From Ampullimonas aquatilis (GTDB lineage: Bacteria > Pseudomonadota > Gammaproteobacteria > Burkholderiales > Burkholderiaceae_D): a stretch of DNA of 64,000 nucleotides. Position numbers and translations under genes: made by a program. Location: assembly GCF_049675895.1 (NCBI RefSeq), contig NZ_CP183834.1:3472001-3536000 (forward strand), read 5' to 3'. Below, piece after piece: positions 55,143-63,553 of the stretch. The notes beneath the pieces are model-generated. The model did not search any database and was not told the origin of the DNA. It saw only the letters and a program-made list of their open reading frames with translations. The stretch's first letter is position 1, and every line of letters begins with the position of its first letter.

Positions 55143-55982
55143 TTACAGGACGATGATTGTCCTGGTCTTTTGATAAATGTGGCATCTGGCACCACAGTCA
55201 ACACCTGCTAACTGATTACCCACAAAGTGCTCTGTAACAGTGCCTTTAGACCATTTCAGTGTGGTTCGGATTGCATGTGTTCCGACATCAGAATGAATCG
55301 TTTCCCTTCTAAGCACAAGGTCGTCTGGAATAATCACACAGTACTCGTTTATGGGGTAGGGCATCCGTGAGTTCCTGACCGAGCCCTCCTCGTTGATTTC
55401 GTAATAAGCGATGGCCCCATCTTCGAGTTGCTGTTCCACATGTAGCCATCCATCGCGCATCATGTACTTGAATTTTGTCTGTGGTCCAGTTAAGGTTTCA
55501 TAGAACCGTCCGACTTCTGGCGTCCAACTATCCTGCAACTCCGGGCCAACAATCGAATAGGTCTCACTTGAAGACTGAGAAGGTGCAGATCCGAGCATCT
55601 TTCGAATCGCTGTCTGCTCGGCAATTACTTCCTCTATTCGATGCAGCAGAAGGTCCGAGTTGAAGATGACTGCTGGAAGCGCCTCGTGGGCATTCTTAAT
55701 CTCGCGGAGCCGTTTGGCCGGATAGCGGACCTCATCGTCAGTCTCTTTGTGATGCTGGTGACAGAGGAACAGAAGATTCTCTGGAGCGCGACGTTCCTCA
55801 TCCGTTTGTTCCTGGTTGTAGCGCTGCCCCCCTGGTTCGGCTGCATGGATGTGGCACAACTCCGCCACATAGACGCCTTGCAGATTGAGAAGCGGGTGAT
55901 CGCACCCTGGAAAGGCGCACTTGTTCTTGGACAGAATGGCCAAATCTCGGAGAGCTTCTTTTCTGATGTGGAGTCGCGACAT
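55143..55982 (-). CDS. HNH nuclease domain protein with uncharacterised C-terminal domain
   Basis: The 279-residue protein has an N-terminal HNH nuclease (about 10-90: KCAFPGCDHPL, VAELCHIHAAEPGG, NLLFLCHQHHKETDD), a spacer with a short coiled coil, and a C-terminal domain (about 145-279) rich in beta strands that I do not recognise. The domain arrangement is reminiscent of nuclease effectors in defence loci, but no sensor, cyclase or methyltransferase gene is next to it, so that role is speculative. The base composition of this region looks less rich in G+C than the neighbours. Confidence 0.75.
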   Translation of the reverse strand: MSRLHIRKEALRDLAILSKNKCAFPGCDHPLLNLQGVYVAELCHIHAAEPGGQRYNQEQTDEERRAPENLLFLCHQHHKETDDEVRYPAKRLREIKNAHEALPAVIFNSDLLLHRIEEVIAEQTAIRKMLGSAPSQSSSETYSIVGPELQDSWTPEVGRFYETLTGPQTKFKYMMRDGWLHVEQQLEDGAIAYYEINEEGSVRNSRMPYPINEYCVIIPDDLVLRRETIHSDVGTHAIRTTLKWSKGTVTEHFVGNQLAGVDCGARCHIYQKTRTIIVL

Positions 55983-56068
55983 AGTGTGTTTGAGATACCT
56001 AACGTACTAGCTGAGGGGCACGAAGCAGCTTGCCGGCATAGCATCCTGCTTGACCGAAGTGTTAAGCA

Positions 56069-56329
56069 TCATGGGAACTGCCATTCAGTTAAATTAAAGC
56101 CCCGGCTTGTTAAGTTTGACCGAGCCTCGTTGATAATAAAACATAACCGTGAATGGTCTGAGAATTGGGGTTTTAAAATTTCATCAACATTGAGTAATGG
56201 CTCGTCCTTGTCAAAAACCCTAAAACGGATGCGAAATCCATAATCCCAAAGTTCCGCAACACAGCGTAGGGGAGCAAAGGCAGAATTTATAATTTCTACT
56301 ACATTTTCAATTTCAATTGGAATACTCAA
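56069..56329 (-). CDS. small hypothetical protein
   Basis: An 86-residue acidic protein (MSIPIEIENVVEIINSAFAPLR...) without membrane segment or signal peptide. It is conserved-looking but I cannot name a family. It lies 87 bp upstream of the HNH gene on the same strand. Confidence 0.5.
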   Translation of the reverse strand: MSIPIEIENVVEIINSAFAPLRCVAELWDYGFRIRFRVFDKDEPLLNVDEILKPQFSDHSRLCFIINEARSNLTSRGFNLTEWQFP

Positions 56330-56346
56330 TTTAAACCCCAGCTAAA

Positions 56347-56619
56347 TTATTCACAGCGCCATGAAGATGTCATGTCAGTACCTGTTTGCATAACACCTCC
56401 ACGATAGATCGCCGCTCTTTTAAAGACCGCACAATGTTCGTCGGCAAGTCTGAATGCAATTGGTTTACCCCATTCACTATGTTCAATAGTTATACTAAAC
56501 TCGTTCTTACTGAGTATTTTCGCACGTTGAATGCCGTTTGGCTCTGCATCACGAGATGCTGGGCCAACACAGCCATTCAGTAACAGAGAAGATAGAGCAA
56601 GAAAAATAATGTGTTTCAA
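56347..56619 (-). CDS. small lipoprotein
   Basis: A 90-residue product with a signal peptide and lipobox LLNGC, so Cys17 should be lipid-modified. The mature part has three more Cys-containing spots, ending in SSWRCE. Function unknown. It lies 18 bp upstream of the 86-residue gene, which suggests a small operon with the HNH gene. Confidence 0.65.
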   Translation of the reverse strand: MKHIIFLALSSLLLNGCVGPASRDAEPNGIQRAKILSKNEFSITIEHSEWGKPIAFRLADEHCAVFKRAAIYRGGVMQTGTDMTSSWRCE

Positions 56620-56804
56620 TATAGCCTCCTGTAAACCTAATCTAATTTAGACATACAAAAATAAATAATATTCGTTCAGTATTCAATGAAATATTTTGGA
56701 ATCATACAACTGGCTGTATTACCGATTCTTATTAACCAAAAAAGGATGCGGATTATAGGTATTGGATTCAATAAAAATCATTTCTGACAACAATCTTTGA
56801 AAAC

Positions 56805-56833
56805 AACAATGCCCAGTATTCCTGGGCATTGTT
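56805..56833 (-). terminator. intrinsic terminator of gyrB
   Basis: AACAATGCCCAG/CTGGGCATTGTT (56805-56816 and 56822-56833) forms a perfect 12-bp stem with a 5-nt loop. On the minus strand it is followed by GTTTTC, 75 bp after gyrB. Confidence 0.75.
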
Positions 56834-56906
56834 AATCTTATAAATAGAATTAATATCTATCTAAAGCTGATTTTCATAAATATAAAATTTTCCAATATTG
56901 AAAAAA

Positions 56907-59372
56907 TTAAATATCAATATTTCGTGCAATCAATGCATTCTTTTCAATGAAAGCACGACGGGGTTCTACATCATCGCCCATTAGGGTAGTAAAGATAGCA
57001 TCCGCTGCAATGGCGTCGTCAATTTGTACTTTAAGCAGGCGACGTACGCTCGCATCCATGGTGGTTTCCCAGAGTTGTTCGGGGTTCATTTCACCCAAAC
57101 CTTTATAGCGCTGCTTGGACACATTGCGTTCGGCATCTTCAATCAGCCAGTTAATGGCACCACGGAAGTCGTTAACGATTTGTTCGCGGGCTTTATCACC
57201 TTCTCCACGTTTGATGGTGGCACCTTCGGCAACCAGGCCTTTAAAGGTTTGTGCTGCACGTTCCAGGGTTTTGTAATCGGCACCATGAACAAAGTCTGCT
57301 GTGATGGTTGAGACTTTGACATTGCCATGATGACGACGAGCAATCAGCAACTGATGTTTATCCGATTTTTCATCAAACTGGGCAATCACTTCTGCAGTGG
57401 CCATTTTGGCCTGCAAGGCAACGGCAGAAGCTTCGGCATTGGCGGCATTGTCCAGATCAAGTGCCAGGCCTTCGGAAATTAAACGCAATGCCTCTTCATC
57501 CATAAAACGAGACAGTCGTTGAATCACGCTTTCAGCCAATTGAAATTGACGGGCCAGTTCGCCCAGTGCATCGCCACTAATGGCGGGCTGATTTGGCTGT
57601 GCCTGCAAGGACGCATTGGTTAAAGCGAGCTTGGTGATATAGGCATTTAATTCGTGGTCATCTTTGAGATAACGTTCTTCTTTGCCATGCTTGATTTTGT
57701 AGAGTGGTGGCTGGGCAATATAAATGTAGCCGCGCTCAACCAGCTCGGGCATTTGCCGATAAAAGAAGGTAAGCAACAAGGTGCGAATATGTGAGCCGTC
57801 CACGTCTGCATCGGTCATGATGATGATGCGGTGATAGCGTAGCTTGTCGATGTTGTAATCGTCCTTGCCAATGCTGGTACCCAGCACGCTGATGAGCGTC
57901 ATGACTTCCTGGCTGGAAAGCATTTTGTCAAAACGCGCTTTTTCAACGTTAAGAATCTTACCTTTCAGAGGCAAAATCGCCTGAAATTTGCGGTCACGCC
58001 CTTGCTTGGCGGAACCACCCGCAGAATCACCCTCCACCAGGAAGAGTTCGGACTTGGCAGGATCGCGTTCCTGGCAATCGGCCAGTTTGGCTGACAAGCC
58101 CAGACCATCCATGATGCCTTTACGACGGGTCAGTTCACGGGCTTTACGGGCTGCTTCACGCGCCCGTGCCGCTTCGACAATCTTGCCGCAAATGATCTTG
58201 GCATCGTTAGGTTTTTCAAGCAGATAATCACCCAGTGTCTTGGCGACAATTTCTTCTACAGGCAAACGTACTTCACTGGAAACCAGCTTGTCTTTGGTTT
58301 GCGCGCTGAATTTAGGTTCTGGCACTTTAACGGACAACACACAGGTCAGGCCTTCACGCATGTCATCGCCGGTTGTTTCAACCTTGGCCTTTTTAGCAAA
58401 CTCATGTTCATCAATATATTTATTGATGATCCGTGTCATTGCAGCACGTAAGCCCGTTAAGTGTGTGCCGCCATCACGTTGCGGAATATTGTTGGTAAAG
58501 CAAAGAACCTGTTCCTGGTAGCTATCATTCCATTGAATCGCCACTTCCACCGAAACAGTCACACCGTTATCCGCATCACGTTCACCAGCGGCAAAAAACA
58601 CATTGGGATGCAAGGTGTTTTTGGTGCGATTGATGTATTCAACAAACCCTTTTACACCACCGGCAAAGGCAAAGTTTTCTTCCTTGCCTTGGCGCTCGTC
58701 AACCAATCGGATTTTTACGCCATCGTTGAGGAATGACAGTTCGCGTAGTCGCTTGGCCAAAATTTCATAATGAAATTCAATATTGCCAAAGGTTTCTTTA
58801 CTGGCCAAAAAGTGGACTTCGGTACCGCGTTTGTCGGTATCACCAATGATTTTCAACGCTTCAACACGTTCGCCATCACGAAATTCCATGAAGTGAATCT
58901 TGCCTTCTTTGCGAACCGTTAAGCGCAACCATTCAGACAAGGCGTTGACCACCGACACGCCCACACCATGCAGACCACCAGAAACCTTATAGGAGTTTTG
59001 GTCAAACTTGCCACCCGCATGCAGCTCCGTCATGACAATCTCGGCCGCTGAACGGTGAAATTCATCTTCCTTATGAATATCGACTGGAATACCACGACCG
59101 TTATCAGTCACTGAAATAGAGTTGTCGGAATGGATGGTAATCACGATTTCATCGCAATGACCAGCCAGGGCTTCATCAATGGCGTTATCGACCACCTCGA
59201 AGACCATGTGGTGCAGACCAGAGCCATCACCTGTATCGCCGATATACATCCCGGGACGTTTACGTACTGCTTCAAGGCCTTTCAGCATCTTGATGCTGGA
59301 AGAGTCGTACTCTTTCAGGTTATCCGAAGGAGCGGCCTGATTGTCCGGTTCTTGCATAGGCGTATCTGACAT
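56907..59372 (-). CDS. gyrB: DNA gyrase subunit B
   Basis: The product is 821 residues from ATG 59372; an in-frame ATG at 59399 lacks a ribosome-binding site. It contains the GHKL ATPase motifs (EVVDNAIDEALAG, DNGRGIPVDIH, GGLHGVGVSVVNALS), the Toprim motif EGDSAGGSAKQGRDRKFQAILPLKGKILNVEKA with the acidic DADVDGSH, and a large insert (about 550-740) typical of proteobacterial GyrB. With GyrA it introduces negative supercoils. It follows dnaN. Confidence 0.97.
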   Translation of the reverse strand: MSDTPMQEPDNQAAPSDNLKEYDSSSIKMLKGLEAVRKRPGMYIGDTGDGSGLHHMVFEVVDNAIDEALAGHCDEIVITIHSDNSISVTDNGRGIPVDIHKEDEFHRSAAEIVMTELHAGGKFDQNSYKVSGGLHGVGVSVVNALSEWLRLTVRKEGKIHFMEFRDGERVEALKIIGDTDKRGTEVHFLASKETFGNIEFHYEILAKRLRELSFLNDGVKIRLVDERQGKEENFAFAGGVKGFVEYINRTKNTLHPNVFFAAGERDADNGVTVSVEVAIQWNDSYQEQVLCFTNNIPQRDGGTHLTGLRAAMTRIINKYIDEHEFAKKAKVETTGDDMREGLTCVLSVKVPEPKFSAQTKDKLVSSEVRLPVEEIVAKTLGDYLLEKPNDAKIICGKIVEAARAREAARKARELTRRKGIMDGLGLSAKLADCQERDPAKSELFLVEGDSAGGSAKQGRDRKFQAILPLKGKILNVEKARFDKMLSSQEVMTLISVLGTSIGKDDYNIDKLRYHRIIIMTDADVDGSHIRTLLLTFFYRQMPELVERGYIYIAQPPLYKIKHGKEERYLKDDHELNAYITKLALTNASLQAQPNQPAISGDALGELARQFQLAESVIQRLSRFMDEEALRLISEGLALDLDNAANAEASAVALQAKMATAEVIAQFDEKSDKHQLLIARRHHGNVKVSTITADFVHGADYKTLERAAQTFKGLVAEGATIKRGEGDKAREQIVNDFRGAINWLIEDAERNVSKQRYKGLGEMNPEQLWETTMDASVRRLLKVQIDDAIAADAIFTTLMGDDVEPRRAFIEKNALIARNIDI

Positions 59373-59401
59373 GATGGTCTTCTTATTCAATAAAAACATA
59401 A

Positions 59402-59419
59402 AAGGGACTGACGTCCCTT
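59402..59419 (-). terminator. possible terminator between dnaN and gyrB
   Basis: AAGGGAC-TGAC-GTCCCTT (59402-59419) reads on the minus strand as a stem followed by TTTATGTTTT. It may reduce read-through from dnaN into gyrB. Confidence 0.45.
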
Positions 59420-59463
59420 CTTGGAAGCAACAACGCTATCAACCTGTTGCTGCTTTAGTCAGC

Positions 59464-60576
59464 TCAAATGCGCATTGGCATGACAACGTATTTGAACTCG
59501 GCGTTTTCTGCCAGAGTAAATAATGCGCTGCTGTTTGCGTCACCGAGTGAAATTTGCATATTCTCAGTTTTGATGTTGGACAGAATATCGAGCAGATAAA
59601 CAACGTTAAAACCGATATCCAATGCTTCACCCTGATAATCGAGTTCCAATTCTTCGTTAGCTTCTTCTTGATCAGCATTGATGGAAACAATTTTCAAATT
59701 GTTGTCTGCAAGAATCCAGCGTACGCCTTTGAACTTATCACTGGTCATGATGGCAGCGCGTTGCAAGGCGTGCTGGAGATCTTCGCGCTTCACCATAAAG
59801 CCATTTTTGTAGCCTTTTGGAACAACACGTTGGTAATCGGGAAACTTACCTTCAACCAGTTTAGAAATGAGTTCGACTTGTGCAAACTGAAATTTGATTT
59901 GATTGGTACCAACTTCGATTTTGACGGGGTTATCGCTATCATCCAGCAAACGACTCAGTTCCAAAATTGTCTTGCGTGGCACGATCACTTCATGACGACC
60001 AGCAATCTCACCTGATACTTCCACAGTCTGTGCACAATACGACAAGCGGTGACCATCGGTTGCAACTGCTCCCAAGGTCTGACCTTCCAAAGTCAGTAGC
60101 ATGCCATTGAGGTAATAGCGGATATCCTGCTGGGCCATGGCAAATGACACCATGCCAAGCAATGCTTTGAGCTGCTTTTGTGAAATGGTGATGTTTGCCC
60201 TGATTTCCGCTAAAGGTGTCACGACTGGAAAATCTTCAGCTGCCAATGTTTGCAAAGTAAAACGGCTTTTGCCGGACTGGACAGTCAACTTTTTGCTGTC
60301 TAAAGACAAAGCAACTTCACCATCAGACAGAGAACGTAATACGTCAACCAACTTACGGGCACTGACCGTGGTGGCAACATCTTCATCACCAAGACCAAAA
60401 TCTGCCAATGTGGTGATCTGAATTTCAATATCCGTACTCAAAAAAGAAATTTCATTTCCTTTTTTACGAATCAGCAGATTGGCCAGTATGGGCAAAGTAT
60501 GACGGCGTTCCACAATCCCCGACACAATTTGCAATGGTTTAAGCAAGTTATCGCGATGTGTTTTAACCAATTGCAT
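59464..60576 (-). CDS. dnaN: DNA polymerase III beta subunit (sliding clamp)
   Basis: The 370-residue protein has three clamp repeats and the conserved N-terminus MQLVKTHRDNLLKPLQIVSGIVERRHTLPILANLLI and C-terminus FKYVVMPMRI. The clamp encircles DNA and tethers the polymerase. It follows dnaA after a 253-bp gap rich in DnaA boxes. Confidence 0.98.
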   Translation of the reverse strand: MQLVKTHRDNLLKPLQIVSGIVERRHTLPILANLLIRKKGNEISFLSTDIEIQITTLADFGLGDEDVATTVSARKLVDVLRSLSDGEVALSLDSKKLTVQSGKSRFTLQTLAAEDFPVVTPLAEIRANITISQKQLKALLGMVSFAMAQQDIRYYLNGMLLTLEGQTLGAVATDGHRLSYCAQTVEVSGEIAGRHEVIVPRKTILELSRLLDDSDNPVKIEVGTNQIKFQFAQVELISKLVEGKFPDYQRVVPKGYKNGFMVKREDLQHALQRAAIMTSDKFKGVRWILADNNLKIVSINADQEEANEELELDYQGEALDIGFNVVYLLDILSNIKTENMQISLGDANSSALFTLAENAEFKYVVMPMRI

Positions 60577-60829
60577 TATATAAATACCTTTAGGATAAGA
60601 TAATAGAGAATGACTTTTCTGTTGATAACAGCATTTTAATTAAGCACTTCAATTACTTACAATAAAATAACTTATCTGAAAACTTTGGGAATAAAAATCG
60701 AGTCTGTGTATAACATGGGCAGTAAATCACTATTTACTAAGTTATCAACAAAATTATCAATTTTTGACTCGTTTAACTAACAGGGTTATCCACAAGCCAT
60801 TTTCAAATTATTAATTCAAGCTCACTATT
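60577..60829. other. oriC: candidate replication origin between dnaA and dnaN
   Basis: In 253 bp there are two perfect DnaA boxes (TTATNCACA: minus strand 60705-60713 and plus strand 60786-60794) and two one-mismatch boxes TTATCAACA (minus 60620-60628, plus 60742-60750), with a very AT-rich part at about 60630-60680 that could be the unwinding region. Flanking genes run away from it. The dnaA-rpmH gap lacks such boxes. Confidence 0.6.
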
Positions 60830-62278
60830 CTAAGCCTTTAATGTTTGTTCCAATACATGTAGTTCATGATTGAGCTCGGTTACTTTCTGTCTTTCTTCGG
60901 CAATCTTCCTGACAGCGTGTAAAACAGTTGTATGGTCACGCCCCCCAAAAAGATCCCCAATTTCAGGCAAACTTTTCTGCGTCATTTCTTTTGCCAGATA
61001 CATGGCAATTTGTCGAGGACGAGCAATATTGGCGGGCCGACGTTTAGAGTACATGTCGGCCACCTTGATATTATAAAAATCAGCAACCGTCTTTTGGATA
61101 TTTTCTACTGAAATCTGTCGGTTTTGAACTGAAAGCAGATCTTTGAGGGCGTCTTTGACCAAATCAATCGTAATAGGTTTGCCATGAAACTTGGAGTAAG
61201 CCAAGACTTTACGTAATGCACCTTCCAGCTCACGAACATTGGAACGAACATTTTTGGCAATAAAAAAAGCAATATCTTCTGAAAGTTGCACGCTGTCATG
61301 CAAAGCTTTTTTAATCAGGATAGCAACCCGCATTTCAAGTTCAGGCGGTTCAATGGCAACGGTTAAACCACTATCAAAACGCGAGATCAAACGTTCATCG
61401 ATCCCAGAAATTTCTTTTGGATAGGTATCACTTGTAATAATGACTTGTGAGCGATTGGCAATTAGGGCTTCAAAAGCATAGAAAAATTCTTCTTGAGTAC
61501 GAGTCTTATTACTAAAAAACTGGATATCATCAATCAATAGCAAATCGAGTGAGTGGTAGTACCTTTTAAAATCGTCAAATGCGCCACGCCGATAGGCTTT
61601 AACGACATCACTAACGTACTGCTCTGCATGAATATAGCGGATCTTTGCATCGGATTTAACCATCAATAATTGGTTACCAATTGCATGAATCAAATGGGTT
61701 TTACCCAAGCCTACGCCACCGTATAAAAACAACGGGTTATAAGATGTGCCAGGATTATCAGCAACCTGAGTTGCCGCAGCTCTGGCCAACATATTTGCTT
61801 TACCAGTCACAAAATTATCCAAAGTCAGGTCTGGATTGATTTTGGATTTGTCATGAGCCTTACTGACAGCACTCATTGCCGAGTCATTCGTCCCTATACC
61901 GGAATTAGGAAGCGCTGGGTTTCCAGTGATATTTTCTTGATCGTGAAAATGATCATTACTATTTCTGTCTGCAATAGATTTATTGTGAATCAGATTGTTC
62001 TGGGGTGAAGAAGGACGATTTGGAACAGAAGTTTTTTCATGAAGAACAAACTGCAAGGAAACAGGTTGTTTCCAGTAATCATTGGCCAAATTTTGGATGC
62101 GATTTGAAAATTGGCTTTTAACCCAATCAAGTTTGAAACGATTGGGTGCAGAGATTTTTAAAATGAGCTTGGACTCATTGAATTCAAGGAGATGAAGAGG
62201 CTTGATCCAGGTTTTGAACTGTTGCTCAGGTAATTCCTGCTCTAGTACCTGACAGCAGACATTCCAAAATTCAGTCAT
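60830..62278 (-). CDS. dnaA: chromosomal replication initiator protein DnaA
   Basis: The 482-residue protein has domain I (MTEFWNVCCQVLEQELPEQQFKTWIKPL), a variable linker, an AAA+ ATPase with Walker A GGVGLGKTHL (187-194) and DDIQFFSNK, and the C-terminal DNA-binding signature (GGRDHTTVLHAVRKI). It opens oriC. It is divergent from rpmH with a 375-bp gap. Confidence 0.98.
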   Translation of the reverse strand: MTEFWNVCCQVLEQELPEQQFKTWIKPLHLLEFNESKLILKISAPNRFKLDWVKSQFSNRIQNLANDYWKQPVSLQFVLHEKTSVPNRPSSPQNNLIHNKSIADRNSNDHFHDQENITGNPALPNSGIGTNDSAMSAVSKAHDKSKINPDLTLDNFVTGKANMLARAAATQVADNPGTSYNPLFLYGGVGLGKTHLIHAIGNQLLMVKSDAKIRYIHAEQYVSDVVKAYRRGAFDDFKRYYHSLDLLLIDDIQFFSNKTRTQEEFFYAFEALIANRSQVIITSDTYPKEISGIDERLISRFDSGLTVAIEPPELEMRVAILIKKALHDSVQLSEDIAFFIAKNVRSNVRELEGALRKVLAYSKFHGKPITIDLVKDALKDLLSVQNRQISVENIQKTVADFYNIKVADMYSKRRPANIARPRQIAMYLAKEMTQKSLPEIGDLFGGRDHTTVLHAVRKIAEERQKVTELNHELHVLEQTLKA

Positions 62279-62653
62279 AAAATTTGATCCTGGAAATTTC
62301 TATAGTGGGTTATTTGCTTTGCGATTTCAACAGGCAAAGCATTCTCTAATCAGAGTGTAGCGAGGGACTAGAGAAATTTTTTTGTTGCGAAAACAACAAA
62401 AAACCGATTAGAAACAGATGAAAAATAGTTTTCTATTCTAACTGATCAAGACCTTAAAATTAGAATTATCCCTAGAAACAGATAAAGATTTTTTGAAATA
62501 GCGACTCAAAAAACGGATTTTGCATTTCAGAGGGCATTTATCGGGGATTGACAAAAAACAAGAAAAAGACGATAATTAAAAGTTCAGTAAAAAATACAAT
62601 GTTGCACTATTCGAATTATTGATGGGAAATATCCCTATCTATGAAAGCTAGCC
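62279..62653. other. 375-bp AT-rich gap between dnaA and rpmH
   Basis: It carries the rpmH promoter and presumably the dnaA promoter. A perfect 10-bp inverted repeat TTTTTTGTTG/CAACAAAAAA (62378-62387, 62394-62403) is present. No perfect or one-mismatch DnaA box was found. Confidence 0.5.
62548..62576 (+). promoter_or_regulatory. sigma-70 promoter of rpmH
   Basis: A perfect TTGACA (62548-62553) and GATAAT (62571-62576) are 17 bp apart, about 75 bp upstream of rpmH. It is the strongest promoter match in the window. Confidence 0.8.
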
Positions 62654-62791
62654 ATGAAACGTACTTATCAACCCTCAGTAGTTAGACGTAAACGCACTCA
62701 CGGTTTTCTTGTAAGAATGAAAACACGTGGTGGCCGTTCTGTAATCCGCGCGCGCCGTGCAAAAGGTCGCAAGCGTCTTGGTTTGTCCTGA
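62654..62791 (+). CDS. rpmH: 50S ribosomal protein L34
   Basis: The 45-residue basic protein MKRTYQPSVVRRKRTHGFLV... has the L34 pattern (RTYQPS, RRKRTHGFLVRM, KGRKRLGLS). It opens the rpmH-rnpA-yidD-yidC cluster and has a strong promoter upstream. Confidence 0.98.
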   Translation: MKRTYQPSVVRRKRTHGFLVRMKTRGGRSVIRARRAKGRKRLGLS

Positions 62792-62839
62792 TAGGGACCG
62801 TACATCAAATCCTTTTTGAGGATTTGAACGTGCCAATGA

Positions 62840-63283
62840 GTGGCAACATTCAGCAAGAAATCTAGAATATTAAAAACGGATGAGTTTTCATCCGTTTTTC
62901 GTATCCGCCCACTAAAAAAAACTGACCATTTCAGTTTGCATTGTCTGAAAAAGAACGATGAATTTTCAATCATGCGTTTTGGTGTTGTGGTTGCAAAAAA
63001 ATATGTTCCTCGATCTGCCACGCGCGTATTAATCAAGCGTTTGTGTAGAGAGTGGTTCAGATGTTTGGACTTGCAAAAGATTGAGTATTACAAAGGTTTT
63101 GATTTGGTACTACGGATATCTGCAAAATTTGATAAACAAATTTTCGTCAGTGCACAATCAATCTTGTTGAAAAGAGCCATACAGATTGAGCTGGAAAGCA
63201 TTACTGAATGTCTTACAAGTAAATGCAAACCACAGACTGATGCTATGGCATCCAAACTAAAAAAAGATGTGATGTCGTCATGA
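62840..63283 (+). CDS. rnpA: ribonuclease P protein component
   Basis: The 147-residue basic protein starts from GTG. It has the RnpA N-terminus KSRILKTDEFSSVFR and the RNA-binding motif RSATRVLIKRLCREWFR (usually RN..KR..RE.FR). It works with RNase P RNA in tRNA 5' processing. An intrinsic terminator-like hairpin lies in its codons 11-20. The stop overlaps yidD (ATGA). Confidence 0.94.
   Translation: MATFSKKSRILKTDEFSSVFRIRPLKKTDHFSLHCLKKNDEFSIMRFGVVVAKKYVPRSATRVLIKRLCREWFRCLDLQKIEYYKGFDLVLRISAKFDKQIFVSAQSILLKRAIQIELESITECLTSKCKPQTDAMASKLKKDVMSS
62872..62900 (+). terminator. terminator-like hairpin inside rnpA
   Basis: AAAAACGGATGA (62872-62883) and TCATCCGTTTTT (62888-62899) form a perfect 12-bp stem with a 4-nt loop; the second arm ends in five T. 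It lies 81 bp after the rpmH stop and within the rnpA coding sequence, so it may set the rpmH to rnpA ratio. Confidence 0.65.
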
Positions 63284-63531
63284 TGAAAAAATTCATTCAG
63301 TCACTAATCCGTCTTTATCAACTTTTTCTTAGTCCTCTGCTTGGTTCAAGATGTCGTTTTGAACCTTCATGTAGTCAATACATGCTTGTGGCAATCGATC
63401 GTCATGGTTCATCAGCAGGGCTGACGATGGGTCTTCGCCGCTTGTGTCGTTGTCATCCGTTCAATCCAGGTGGATTTGATCCTGTCCCTGAAAATAAGGG
63501 AAATGATCAAACAGATGTGTTTTCAACCTGA
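63280..63531 (+). CDS. yidD: membrane protein insertion efficiency factor
   Basis: The 83-residue protein has the YidD pattern LIRLYQLFLSPLLGSRCRFEPSCSQYMLVAIDRHG and RLCRCHPFNPGGFDPVP. It aids YidC-mediated insertion. It overlaps rnpA by 4 nt. Confidence 0.95.
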   Translation: MMKKFIQSLIRLYQLFLSPLLGSRCRFEPSCSQYMLVAIDRHGSSAGLTMGLRRLCRCHPFNPGGFDPVPENKGNDQTDVFST

Positions 63532-63553
63532 TTTAAATAGCCAACTCAAAATT

